64,000 nt of DNA from Phenylobacterium hankyongense (GTDB taxonomy: Bacteria > Pseudomonadota > Alphaproteobacteria > Caulobacterales > Caulobacteraceae), in contig NZ_QFYP01000001.1 in NCBI RefSeq assembly GCF_003254505.1, positions 2,836,001 to 2,900,000 of the forward strand, written 5' to 3'. Position 1 is the stretch's first letter. Every line of letters begins with the position of its first letter. The notes below the pieces were generated by a model. It saw nothing but the letters and a program-made list of their open reading frames with translations, was not told the DNA's origin and did not search any database. Positions 43,231 to 50,586 of the stretch are shown here, piece after piece. A program made the position numbers and the translations under genes.

Positions 43231-44328
43231 TCAGCTGTGCGAACCCTTCGGCCAAGAACGGACGGTCGATCCAGCGGGCTCGCCGGCACGGGGCGCGCAG
43301 TCGGTTCCGCACGCCTGAGCGTAGGCTGCGCGCCAGCTGTCCGCGTCACGGAGCCCCTTGGCCGCAGCGTCGTCGCCTTCGAGGAGCCAACGGTAGGCGG
43401 TGATCGCCCCGGCCAGATCAGACGTCACCGCACGCATTCCCGCAATGAGCCTGGTTGCGCCGCAGACATCCCGCAGCACGACCTCGTCGGTCGTGCCCGC
43501 CGGCGGCGTCTCGAACGACGTACCGATATCATTGGTGTCGTAGCCGAATTTCTTGCGTATCCGGGCGTCGAACCCGGCCCAGGCCAGGTTACGCAGACGC
43601 CGTTGGCCGCAATCGGCTTCGCGCAGCGCCCACGTCGCCGCTACGTCGCCGCGTAACTGCGCCCCGACCTGCGCCTCGTGAAAACGGTAGCGCATGTCGC
43701 CAACCTTCTCGATGTCGATCGAGAGGAGGATGGCGGAGCCCGCATCATCGATCGCCGCCACCACGAAAGGATGTTGGCTCTGAACCGCGAGCTCGATGCT
43801 GGGGATCGCGTCGGGTCCGCGGCCGGCCGCCAGCGCGTTCCACGCGGCAGACCAGGCCGGCATCGCCCCCAGCGACTTGGGCGTCCTGGCGGCGGTCAGA
43901 TGGGCCCTTCTCGCCTCCTGGAGGCTCGTCGCCGTGACGCTGGGCGCCGCGTCCAGGCCGTGGGGGTCGCAGAGCGAGCGCACCAGCAGCCGGTCGCGTT
44001 CCTCGCCTGGATCGCGCCACGGCTGGATCTCCGTGTCGATGCCGGTCTGCTGATCTACGCCAAAGAATTGCTGGCGCGTGCGGGTGCGCGCGCGTTGTTC
44101 GGCGCAATCGACTTCCTCTTCGCCTACCTGCGCCTCCACGTCGCTGGCGGTGGGGTAGAGCTTGAGTTGGAGAACGGGGAGCGCCGGGTTCCCGAGACCT
44201 GTCGTACGGCGGTGCTCCGGATCGACCGCTATCAGGCTGAACCTGTCCCAGTGCAAAATGCGCCAAGTCTCAGCCCGCGCCGCGCCGGCCCAGAGCGAAA
44301 GCAACATCGCGAACAAGAAGAGACGCAC
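43231..44328 (-). CDS. Exported protein of unknown function
   Basis: Protein of about 365 aa starting at GTG 44328, with GAGGGG upstream, and carrying a signal peptide (LFLFAMLLSLWAGAARA). The mature protein starts ETWRILHWDRFSLIAVDPEHR and contains two DCxxR-like segments (EEEVDCAEQRARTRTRQQFF, EADCGQRRLRN) followed by basic, cysteine-poor helical regions. These look like two copies of a small beta domain that measures an input value, each ending in a charged Cys-containing strand. The C-terminus has VTSDLAGAITAYRWLLEGDDAAAK, a helical region. The frame continues upstream to 45375, but that part is a shadow. No named family recognised; an envelope protein is likely. Confidence 0.65.
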   Translation of the reverse strand: MRLFLFAMLLSLWAGAARAETWRILHWDRFSLIAVDPEHRRTTGLGNPALPVLQLKLYPTASDVEAQVGEEEVDCAEQRARTRTRQQFFGVDQQTGIDTEIQPWRDPGEERDRLLVRSLCDPHGLDAAPSVTATSLQEARRAHLTAARTPKSLGAMPAWSAAWNALAAGRGPDAIPSIELAVQSQHPFVVAAIDDAGSAILLSIDIEKVGDMRYRFHEAQVGAQLRGDVAATWALREADCGQRRLRNLAWAGFDARIRKKFGYDTNDIGTSFETPPAGTTDEVVLRDVCGATRLIAGMRAVTSDLAGAITAYRWLLEGDDAAAKGLRDADSWRAAYAQACGTDCAPRAGEPAGSTVRSWPKGSHS

Positions 44329-44493
44329 GACGAAACCCCTCGTCCTTGCCAGGCAAGCGCTGCCTTGGAGGGAGGAGCTTAGTCCGTCACGCTGGAGGCA
44401 GTATCTATCAATTGGAACAATGTATTCGCGCGCCGCGGCGGACCGCCAACGCCGACCGCAAATGTCAGAGCCCGATAAGCGGCCCTCTCGAAC

Positions 44494-44512
44494 GTCGGCA
44501 ACGGGTCGAAAG
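44494..44512. repeat. Dispersed intergenic repeat, second copy
   Basis: GTCGGCAACGGGTCGAAAG matches GTCTGCAACGGGCGCGAAAG at 42847-42866 with one substitution and a one-base length difference. Both lie in gene-free DNA of the same 2.4-kb segment (here 44329-44593, otherwise without a gene). Confidence 0.4.
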
Positions 44513-44574
44513 TCGCCATAGCCTTCCCGCCAAGTAGCGGCCGTCGCCGGCGCCCTCAAGCGCTGATGGCGGCC

Positions 44575-44600
44575 GAGCTTATGAGTACACGCCCTAGTGC
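44575..44600. repeat. Imperfect inverted repeat, right arm
   Basis: Partner of 42127-42152. It runs through the stop codon of the small gene ending at 44594. Confidence 0.55.
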
Positions 44601-44899
44601 AGGAGCCGAGACTTGGCGGGTTTGAGGTCGACGGCCGCCTCCGGCGGCGTCTCTGCGGCAGGCGCTGGTTTCGACTGGCCGCCGTAGAACTGGCCGAGGA
44701 AACGGAAGCCGTCCCAGAGCTCGGAGCCGTACGGAAAGTCGGCGCCCAGGGCGTAGCGGATCGCGGCGGCGTCGTCGGCGAACGGCTCGGCCGCGACTTC
44801 GGCGCGGGCGCCCTGGCGGTCCATGCGGAAGAATTGATAGCGGCGCACGCGATCATCTCCGCTGCGCGCGGAGTCCCTGTCCCATACCCAAAACTCCAA
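44594..44899 (-). CDS. Small hypothetical protein
   Basis: Predicted cytoplasmic protein of 101 aa: EFWVWDRDSARSGDDRVRRYQFFRMDRQG reads as a beta-rich start with an acidic/basic loop, followed by AAIRYALGADFPYGSELWDGFRFLGQFYGG and a Pro/Ala-rich tail. The start is a TTG at 44899 and the frame remains open further upstream, so the true start is uncertain. A 31-base segment within it (44853-44883) is repeated at the end of the upstream methyltransferase gene, read there in another frame. No family assigned. Confidence 0.5.
   Translation of the reverse strand: MEFWVWDRDSARSGDDRVRRYQFFRMDRQGARAEVAAEPFADDAAAIRYALGADFPYGSELWDGFRFLGQFYGGQSKPAPAAETPPEAAVDLKPAKSRLLH
44853..44883. repeat. 31-base direct repeat, copy 1
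   Basis: Matches 45048-45078 with a single mismatch in 31 bases. This copy codes for part of the small hypothetical protein. Confidence 0.7.
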
Positions 44900-45047
44900 G
44901 TCGGACGCAGTGGTTCCGTCGGCCGCGCGCGCGTGCGAGGCATCCGGATGCCCGACGTCGCTCCGGCGATTGAGGCCCTCCGGAGGTCTCGCCGATGCCT
45001 CATGCGCCGCGAACGCCGACGACCCGCGATGGGCCGGCGCACCGAGT

Positions 45048-45078
45048 TCATCGCCGCTGCGCGCGGAGTCCCTGTCCC
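45048..45078. repeat. 31-base direct repeat, copy 2, overlapping a stop codon
   Basis: Starts exactly at the stop codon of the methyltransferase gene and supplies its last codons in a frame different from copy 1. The 150 bases between the copies hold no clear gene. Confidence 0.7.
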
Positions 45079-45881
45079 GTGGTCAGAACCCCGACCTTGG
45101 CTCGCGGGTTCCGCGTCGTGCGTCCCGAACTCTCGGCCGCGTCGCTCTTGGGCTGACGCAGCGGTTTGCGGGCGATGAAGACATGGTCGCCGCGGATCAG
45201 ACCGTAGCGAACGCTTTCCTCGCCGGTCGCGATGTGTTCGTCGACCGTGAAGCCCGCGTCCCGGATGCGGTCGCCGACATCTCGCCCGTAGAACCGCAGG
45301 TGGTTCCGCTCGCCGAAGTGGTGCGCACGCTCCTCCTCGGTGCGAACGGAGGGATTTTCGTAGGTGGACTCCCACCCCTGGACGAGCGGGACGGTGATGA
45401 TCAGGCGCCCGCCCGGCGACAGGACCCGCTTGAGTTCGGCCAAGGCCCTCCGGTCGTCATCGGCGTGTTCGAGAATATTGCTCGCCACGACGACATTGAA
45501 GGCCCCGTCCTGCGCCTCCAGTTGCTCGCTGTCTCGCAGGCCCGCAGGCTCGAAGGGGCCTACCCGGGCGCGCAGGTAGTTCGCCAGCGGCCTTTCGGGC
45601 GTGAAGTAGAGGACACGGTCATCCGCGCGCAGCAGCCGGGCGCGCTCCATGGCCAGCACGATGAGGCGCTGGCGCTCGAGCGAGCCGCATTCGGGACATC
45701 GGGCGTCGTAGCGGGGCGGGTGCCCATACATCCCGAACCGGCCGACGTAGCCGCAGCATGTGCACTCGCGCGGCCGCGTCCCCGTCACCCGTGGAAGCAC
45801 CTGGAGGACATAGAGCGACAGCACTCCGGCCGTCCGGATCGGGCGCGGCATGCGGTGCGCCAGTCTCCTTGCGATACTCAT
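45048..45881 (-). CDS. SAM-dependent methyltransferase with N-terminal zinc-ribbon-like motif
   Basis: Class I methyltransferase of 277 aa. The N-terminal third has a Cys cluster (RECTCCGYVG and ARCPECGSLERQR) that could bind zinc, as in a group of bacterial methyltransferases acting on glycans. The catalytic fold follows: RVLYFTPERPLANYL at the motif I position without the usual GxGxG, then FNVVVASNILEHADDDRRAL and LSPGGRLIITVPLV (motifs II-III). The ATG at 45881 is chosen; an upstream frame to 45950 lacks family character. The C-terminus (TTGQGLRAQRR) is encoded by the 31-base repeat, so the original end may have been replaced. Substrate unknown. Confidence 0.8.
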   Translation of the reverse strand: MSIARRLAHRMPRPIRTAGVLSLYVLQVLPRVTGTRPRECTCCGYVGRFGMYGHPPRYDARCPECGSLERQRLIVLAMERARLLRADDRVLYFTPERPLANYLRARVGPFEPAGLRDSEQLEAQDGAFNVVVASNILEHADDDRRALAELKRVLSPGGRLIITVPLVQGWESTYENPSVRTEEERAHHFGERNHLRFYGRDVGDRIRDAGFTVDEHIATGEESVRYGLIRGDHVFIARKPLRQPKSDAAESSGRTTRNPRAKVGVLTTGQGLRAQRR

Positions 45882-46085
45882 GGCTCGTGCATCTCCTCCA
45901 TGCCGCGGAACGCAAGGTGTGCGGGCCCCGGGACAAGCGCCCGGCGGCATCCGTTCAGTTGCGATCGCGCGGCCGCGGTCAACTCCATCAACGACGACCC
46001 CAAAAGGTCGTGCACGGATGCGCGCGACCTCTTGGCGGCCGTAGAATTGGACCTTGGCCCTGGGAGTTCCCTGGACGCATCAGAA

Positions 46086-46119
46086 CAGGGCGAGCAACGG
46101 AGATCCGCTGCTCGCCCTG
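46086..46119 (-). terminator. Strong hairpin downstream of the ECF sigma gene
   Basis: Perfect 11-base inverted repeat CAGGGCGAGCA / TGCTCGCCCTG with a 12-base loop, 60 bases past the sigma factor stop on the minus strand. There is no T-run. The remaining gap between the methyltransferase start and the sigma gene (45882-46178) shows no gene. Confidence 0.45.
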
Positions 46120-46178
46120 CGCCGCCCAACAGGTGAAGGGTGGAGGTTCGGTTGTAGGGAGACGGGTGTGTGGCGGGG

Positions 46179-46733
46179 CTACAGGGCCGCCGCGACCGGC
46201 CCGCTTGCGGCGTAGCGCATGGGCACGGGCCGACGCCGAGGCGTGCGCTCGGGCAGGTCGTAATCCATGATCTTCGCCAGCTGTTCGCGGGCCCGGCTAA
46301 CGCGGCTCTTCACGGTGCCCACCGCGCACCCGCAGAGCTCGGCGGCTTCCTCGTACGAGAAGCCGGCGGCGGCCACCAGGACCAGGGCGTCACGACCCGG
46401 ACCGGGCAGCTGGTCGAGGGCCTCCCGCAGATCGCCGTAGAGGCGATGCCACTCCTGGTCAGGCTCGCAGGACAGCTGCTGGGAGGTATTCTCCGGGAGC
46501 TGAAACATGCGAGGATGCCGTTGAATTTCCGAAAGAAACTGGTTTCTCAGGATCCGGAACAGCCAGGCCTTGAGGTTGGTGCCGGGCTGAAAATTCTTCC
46601 GGTAGAGCCAGGCCCGGGTGATCGCCTCCTGAACCAGGTCGTCGGCTTCGAACACCGATCGTGTGAGCACCGTCGCGTAGGCTCGCATCGAAGGTATCAG
46701 CGCGATCACGCCGTCGTTGAATTCGTCCGCCAT
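46179..46733 (-). CDS. ECF sigma factor, EcfG-like
   Basis: RNA polymerase sigma factor of 184 aa with only regions 2 and 4. Region 2 reads VFEADDLVQEAITRAWLYRK..GTNLKAWLFRILRNQF, and region 4 reads LPGPGRDALVLVAAAGFSYEEAAELCGCAVGTVKSRVSRAREQLA. The GTNLRAWLF and FSYEEAAE.CGCAVGT segments are typical of EcfG/SigT general-stress sigma factors of alphaproteobacteria. The usual partner genes nepR and phyR are not next to it, so it is more likely an accessory EcfG paralogue. The ATG at 46733 with GGAGAGG upstream is chosen. A CRP-like palindrome lies 101 bases upstream. Confidence 0.88.
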   Translation of the reverse strand: MADEFNDGVIALIPSMRAYATVLTRSVFEADDLVQEAITRAWLYRKNFQPGTNLKAWLFRILRNQFLSEIQRHPRMFQLPENTSQQLSCEPDQEWHRLYGDLREALDQLPGPGRDALVLVAAAGFSYEEAAELCGCAVGTVKSRVSRAREQLAKIMDYDLPERTPRRRPVPMRYAASGPVAAAL

Positions 46734-46833
46734 TGTCGTACCTCTCCAGGTCCGCCAGAACAATTGATTGTCAGGTGGAGCGTCCGCCGTGTGCGTGTCC
46801 CCGCTCTATTCGCGCACAGCGACAAGAGGGCGA

Positions 46834-46849
46834 CGTGACCCCGGTCACA
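46834..46849. promoter_or_regulatory. CRP-like palindrome upstream of the sigma factor
   Basis: CGTGA-N6-TCACA, a near match to TGTGA-N6-TCACA; the core GTGACC / GGTCAC is a perfect inverted repeat. It lies in the 265-base gap between the sigma gene and the gene ending at 46999. A second copy is at 48986-49001. Three Crp/Fnr-type proteins are encoded in the window. Confidence 0.5.
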
Positions 46850-46998
46850 TATTTGCAGTTTTCTTTGGATCGGGCCTACGCGGCCGAAATACGCGCCGGG
46901 GCCGGGCAGGGAGACTTATTGTCTATTACTCGACACTTGGCCGCGGGCCGAGATACACGCCGCGACGCCCGTGGGCGGTGGCCGGGCCCACCAGGCGT

Positions 46999-47490
46999 TC
47001 ATTTCGCAGCGGGGCCCCGCGCGGCGACCCTGAAGTCGGCCGCGCCCGGCGGCGGCAGGCTCGCGGGTCCGGTGCCATGTCCGTCCGGATTGTGCCGCCA
47101 GCCGCGGGCGTGGGCCCATTCGTGAGCCCGGTTGGCGTCCCACTCCCGGCGGCTGGGCCAGCCGTCGCGCGCCACCAGGATGACGGCGTCCAGCTTGGAG
47201 TTGTAGCAGCCCCAGTAATAGGCGGTGGTCGCCGCGCCGGCCGGCAGGCCCCCCATCGCCAGGCGGCAAAGATAATCCACCTGCTCGACGCGCGGCAGGA
47301 TCATCTCCCAGGTGGCGCCGGTCTGGGTCGGGCCGGCGGCGTAGGCGCGCGGGGGCGGCTCCACGGCGCGGACGAGCACGAACGCATACGCCGGCGGCGC
47401 TCCGGCCAGGAGCGCGCAGCCCGCGCACAGCATTCCCCGTCTCCCACCGGCGACCAGCAGGAGCCTGACGGCCCATGTCCCTTTGAACAT
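46999..47490 (-). CDS. Exported small protein with metzincin-type zinc motif
   Basis: Predicted secreted protein of 163 aa. The N-terminal signal (VRLLLVAGGRRG..ALLAGAPPAYA) is followed by a region with two cysteines (YLCRLAMGG, YYWGCYNSK) that may form a disulfide. Then comes RAHEWAHARGWRHNPDG, which fits the metzincin consensus HExxHxxGxxH exactly (His, Glu, His, Gly, His). Peptidases of this kind are usually larger, so it may be a minimal zinc protease or a zinc-binding relic. The ATG at 47490 is preferred over a TTG three codons earlier. It lies downstream of the Crp/Fnr gene on the same strand. No family beyond the motif was recognised. Confidence 0.65.
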   Translation of the reverse strand: MFKGTWAVRLLLVAGGRRGMLCAGCALLAGAPPAYAFVLVRAVEPPPRAYAAGPTQTGATWEMILPRVEQVDYLCRLAMGGLPAGAATTAYYWGCYNSKLDAVILVARDGWPSRREWDANRAHEWAHARGWRHNPDGHGTGPASLPPPGAADFRVAARGPAAK

Positions 47491-47537
47491 GGCCCGCAAA
47501 TCAAGGATTTAGCCGAAGCGTTCGGCTTGACCGTAGT

Positions 47538-47555
47538 GATCACAATCATGTGATC
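47538..47555. promoter_or_regulatory. Perfect inverted repeat between the Crp/Fnr gene and the zinc-motif gene
   Basis: GATCACA-ATCA-TGTGATC, seven-base perfect arms, 48 bases before the ATG at 47490. Next to it, AGCCGAA-GCG-TTCGGCT (47511-47527) forms a second hairpin. They could be an operator plus terminator pair; the sequence alone does not decide. Confidence 0.4.
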
Positions 47556-47617
47556 TGCGGCGCCGGCCGGGTTTCGTGGCCGCTGCTCAGGCCGGTCCCG
47601 ATCAGAAGTCCGACGTG

Positions 47618-48286
47618 TCAGGCTCCGGCGTAGAAGGCGGCCGGCTCACGGCGGAGCGAAACGGGAAAGGGCGCATCGCGCCTTTGCCGCGCGTGCGGCT
47701 CGTAGCGATAGCGGCGGCGGCCGGCGCGGGAGAGTTCGCCGCTCATTTCCTTGCGCCGGAACAGCCGGCTGACGGTTTCCGGGGCGATGGCCAGGAAGTC
47801 GGCGATGTCCTGTCGCGACATCGGCAGGTCGATGACGCGGGGCTCGGTCGCGGCGCCTTGATTGGCCACCCAGTCGAGGAACCAGGTGAGCCGTTGGTAG
47901 GCGCCCAGGTGGCTCAGCCGCCCCAGGTGACGCGCGAGTTCCGTGACCAGGGCGTCCGCTGAGAACAGCAAGGCCATGGCGGCCCGCGAATCCTGGGCGA
48001 TCAGCGTCCACAGGGAGGTGTTGGCGAAACGGGTGAGCACGGTGTCGGTCACCGCGTCGGCCGAGGCCCAGTGGGTCTCCAGACCCACACAGAAGGTGTG
48101 GCCGGGATAGACGAAGGCGATCACTTGCCGGCCGCCGCTCTCGTCCTCGAGCTGCAGGCGGACACAGCCGCTTTCCACGCGGTAGACGGCTTCGACCGGG
48201 TCCCCCTGGCGAAAAATGTTCTTACCGCGCAACGCGCCAACCAGACGATGGCTGGCCCCGTCGAGGGATCTTGAATCGTGGGTCAT
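47618..48286 (-). CDS. Crp/Fnr-family transcriptional regulator
   Basis: Regulator of 222 aa with an N-terminal cyclic-nucleotide-binding-like beta-roll (GKNIFRQGDPVEAVYRVESGCVRLQLEDE, VIAFVYPGHTF), a long dimer helix and a C-terminal winged HTH: MSRQDIADFLAIAPETVSRLFRRKE. The E.VSR recognition helix is that of the Fnr/FixK/Crp group. The N-terminal four-cysteine cluster of oxygen-sensing Fnr is absent; only Cys36 and Cys71 or so are seen, so it is not a standard [4Fe-4S] Fnr. AAAGGA lies upstream of the ATG. It shares the DIADFL.IAPETVSRLF helix with the truncated regulator at the window end. Confidence 0.9.
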   Translation of the reverse strand: MTHDSRSLDGASHRLVGALRGKNIFRQGDPVEAVYRVESGCVRLQLEDESGGRQVIAFVYPGHTFCVGLETHWASADAVTDTVLTRFANTSLWTLIAQDSRAAMALLFSADALVTELARHLGRLSHLGAYQRLTWFLDWVANQGAATEPRVIDLPMSRQDIADFLAIAPETVSRLFRRKEMSGELSRAGRRRYRYEPHARQRRDAPFPVSLRREPAAFYAGA

Positions 48287-48359
48287 CAGCGCATTCCTTT
48301 GATCGGGGAAACTTGTTTTTTCGGCACGCGAGAGAGACGATTTGACGAGCGGCGTAGGG

Positions 48360-48929
48360 TCACAGCGAAGGGCCGGCGCGCTGGCTGGCGCGTGGGCTCG
48401 AGGGTGGGGGCGCGAAGGTCCGTTGCCGGCGGAGCCGCCGATGTTCCAGCGCCGGCGCGGGCCTGCGGGCGACCGGCGCGTAGTAGTCGCGCTCGGGTGG
48501 CCGCCGCGGTTTCGAGAACGGCAGAATGTGCTCCAGCGAGAACAGTGCGGAGATCACCTCCATGGCGATGCAGTCTTCATCCTCGTCCAGGATGAACCCC
48601 GCCTCCGCGGCGGAAAATTCCAGACTGATGACGAGGTAGACGCAAAGCTGTTGGATCGGCCTCAATCTGCGGAAATTCTCCCAGTCGGAGAGATTGGCCG
48701 GGCGCAGAAGACGACCGTTGTCCGGCGTTGCTCTCGGCGGGAGCCCGGCGAGACGATGGCGAAGGTTTCGATACGCCATCGCCGGTTCTGCAGGCGGTTC
48801 GGCGTTCGCCAGGTCAGTGAAGAAGGTGACGAGGACATCGTCGGTCTCAGGCTTGGCCCGACCGCACAGTTCGGCGAAAATGCGCAACCGAGCTTGGTTG
48901 CAGACCACGAAGTCCATGGCCGGTTTCAT
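48360..48929 (-). CDS. Hypothetical protein downstream of a CRP-like site
   Basis: Protein of 189 aa without signal peptide. A helical N-terminal two thirds includes RLRPIQQLCVYLVISLEFSAAEAGFILDEDED, whose order of helices and the L-P-....A.ila.lEgFs..EAa-like spacing recalls sigma-70 region 4 or the PhyR sigma-like domain, here without the terminal recognition helix residues. The tail is Pro/Arg-rich and probably disordered. The ATG at 48929 is followed by another at 48917. A CRP-like palindrome lies 57 bases before the start. No named family is assigned. Confidence 0.55.
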   Translation of the reverse strand: MKPAMDFVVCNQARLRIFAELCGRAKPETDDVLVTFFTDLANAEPPAEPAMAYRNLRHRLAGLPPRATPDNGRLLRPANLSDWENFRRLRPIQQLCVYLVISLEFSAAEAGFILDEDEDCIAMEVISALFSLEHILPFSKPRRPPERDYYAPVARRPAPALEHRRLRRQRTFAPPPSSPRASQRAGPSL

Positions 48930-48985
48930 GACAAGCGCCCCTTCTATCCAGCAACTATAGTGGAGCTGCTTTCCGCGGCGGTTGT

Positions 48986-49001
48986 GGTGACCCAGGTCAC
49001 A
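48986..49001. promoter_or_regulatory. CRP-like palindrome, second copy
   Basis: GGTGA-N6-TCACA, with GTGACC / GGTCAC perfect arms, 57 bases before the hypothetical gene at 48360-48929. Same arms as 46834-46849. Confidence 0.5.
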
Positions 49002-49175
49002 CTTTGTTAAATATTTTGAGCGGGGTCACGATTCGGCCCAGCTCGACTATAGCCGATCCGCGCCCGACATCTTGGTTCTGAGCCCGGTGACGGCTCTCGC
49101 CAGGATGCAGGCGAACCCGAAAACTGACGGCTGACTTGAACCCACGCCGCCGCTGGCGAAGGCGGGCGCAGGACG

Positions 49176-49640
49176 TCAACCGGCGAGGAAACGCACACCG
49201 CTCCAGACCAGGCCGGCGACCGCGATCGACACCGCGTACGGCATCTTGCGCCAGTCTCCGCGCGCCAGCGTGCCCTCGGAGCTCGGAGCCACGCGCACCC
49301 ACACCAGCGTGCCGACGCCCTGCAGCCCGCCGGCGAGGCCGAGCAGGATGGCGAAGTTGGCGAGCTCCGGGAACGGGATCCAAAAGGCCGCCCCCGCCAG
49401 CAACTTCAGGTCGCCGCCGCCCATCAGCCCGCGAAGGTAAAGGGCCAGGCCAAGGACCGCGACCACCCCGACGCAGGCCAGGCGCGACAGCGCCTCCGCC
49501 GGCGTGGCCGGAAGGGCCAGGACCAGGGCCCCTGCCGCCAGCAGGATCGGCAAGATGTTGGGGATCCGGAAGGTGCGCAGATCGCACGCCGCAGCGATCA
49601 ACAGCACGGCGTTGAACCAGACGAAGGCCGCCACGGACAT
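49176..49640 (-). CDS. cpaA: Prepilin peptidase CpaA/TadV (A24 family)
   Basis: Inner-membrane aspartic prepilin peptidase of 154 aa that processes the Flp prepilins and TadE-like pseudopilins. The first catalytic Asp is in AACDLRTFRIPN and the second in GLMGGGDLKLLAG, the GGGD motif of this family. It lacks the cytoplasmic methylase domain of PilD, like other CpaA/TadV proteins. Six or so hydrophobic segments are seen. It is the last gene of the leftward tad operon, 10 bases after tadC, whereas in Caulobacter cpaA usually follows pilA. Confidence 0.92.
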   Translation of the reverse strand: MSVAAFVWFNAVLLIAAACDLRTFRIPNILPILLAAGALVLALPATPAEALSRLACVGVVAVLGLALYLRGLMGGGDLKLLAGAAFWIPFPELANFAILLGLAGGLQGVGTLVWVRVAPSSEGTLARGDWRKMPYAVSIAVAGLVWSGVRFLAG

Positions 49641-49650
49641 GGGCTCTCAC

Positions 49651-50577
49651 CTAGGTTTTCAGCAGGACGCGCGCGATGCGGATGATGATCGGGGTGAAGA
49701 TCACCGTGGCCAGGGCTGGGAAGATGCAGAGCACCAGCGGGAACGACAGCTTCACCGGCAGTTCGCCGGCCCGTCGCTCCGCCTCGATGTAGCGTGACTC
49801 CCGGATCTGCTGGGCGAAGACGCGCAAGGTCTGCGCGACGCTGGCCCCGAGCGCCTCGGACTGGATGAGCAGCGTGACCAGGGCGCGAACCTCCTCGGTG
49901 GGCGAGCGGTCCGCGAAGCGCTGCAGAGCCTCGGCGCGGCTCGACCCGGCCTGCATCTCGAGCAGCATGATCCTGAGCTGCTCGGACAGCACAGGGTGCA
50001 AATCCCGGAACTCCCTCTCGACCCGCTGGATGCCCGAGACCAGGGCGCCGCCGGCTTCGACACAGACGACCAGCAGGTCCACGGCGTCGGGCAGGGCCAC
50101 GGTGACGGCGCGGGCGCGCGCGGCGATCCTTCGGCCGAGAAGGAAATTAGGGATGAACAGCCCGATCGCCACCGCCAGCATGATCATGAAGAGCACGGTC
50201 AGCGAGCCTGGCAGACGGAACAGGGCGGTGATCAGCAGCGCGGCGACCCCAAAGCCGAGCGCGCAGAGCACGCGCACGCCATAGAAGGCCTCGATCACCC
50301 TGTCGGAGTAGAAACCCGCCTGGATCAGCCTGCCCCTCAGGGAGGCTCGGTCGACGCCCTCGAGCGAGCCTCGCCCGGCGATCTGGCCGACTTGCCGAAG
50401 CGTCTTTTCCAGCCGCGGAGCGATCCTGGCCATGGTGCGGCGTGGCCGGTCGCCGACGGTCCGAAGGCTGGAGAGCCGCGTCTCGAAGGCGCTCTGGCTG
50501 AAGACGATCATGGCGACAGCCGCCGCCAGCGAGAGGAGGGCCACGGCGCCCGCTGCGAGAACGAGAACAAGTTCCAT
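49651..50577 (-). CDS. tadC: Tad pilus assembly platform protein TadC
   Basis: Inner-membrane T2SF-domain protein of 308 aa that with TadB forms the platform on which the CpaF ATPase acts. One N-terminal and two or three further membrane helices flank the T2SF domain, with DAVDLLVVCVEAGGALVSGIQ, LLEMQAGSSRAEALQRFADRSPTEEVRALVTLLIQSEALG and the closing SFPLVLCIFPALATVIFTPIIIR. It follows tadB by nine bases. The family assignment is clear from these sequences and locus order. Confidence 0.94.
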   Translation of the reverse strand: MELVLVLAAGAVALLSLAAAVAMIVFSQSAFETRLSSLRTVGDRPRRTMARIAPRLEKTLRQVGQIAGRGSLEGVDRASLRGRLIQAGFYSDRVIEAFYGVRVLCALGFGVAALLITALFRLPGSLTVLFMIMLAVAIGLFIPNFLLGRRIAARARAVTVALPDAVDLLVVCVEAGGALVSGIQRVEREFRDLHPVLSEQLRIMLLEMQAGSSRAEALQRFADRSPTEEVRALVTLLIQSEALGASVAQTLRVFAQQIRESRYIEAERRAGELPVKLSFPLVLCIFPALATVIFTPIIIRIARVLLKT

Positions 50578-50586
50578 CGGTTCGCC

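Noticed and set aside
43231-45375. Single long minus-strand frame of 714 codons
   Set aside because: Only the part from GTG 44328 has a signal peptide and coherent protein; the upstream part overlaps the small hypothetical gene and the methyltransferase in other frames.
46834-46849. Calling this an FNR box
   Set aside because: FNR boxes read TTGAT-N4-ATCAA; the arms here fit the CRP-type GTGA-N6-TCAC pattern instead.
47511-47527. AGCCGAA-GCG-TTCGGCT hairpin as an intrinsic terminator of the Crp/Fnr gene
   Set aside because: No T-run on the relevant strand and a second palindrome lies beside it; kept only as part of the regulatory candidate.
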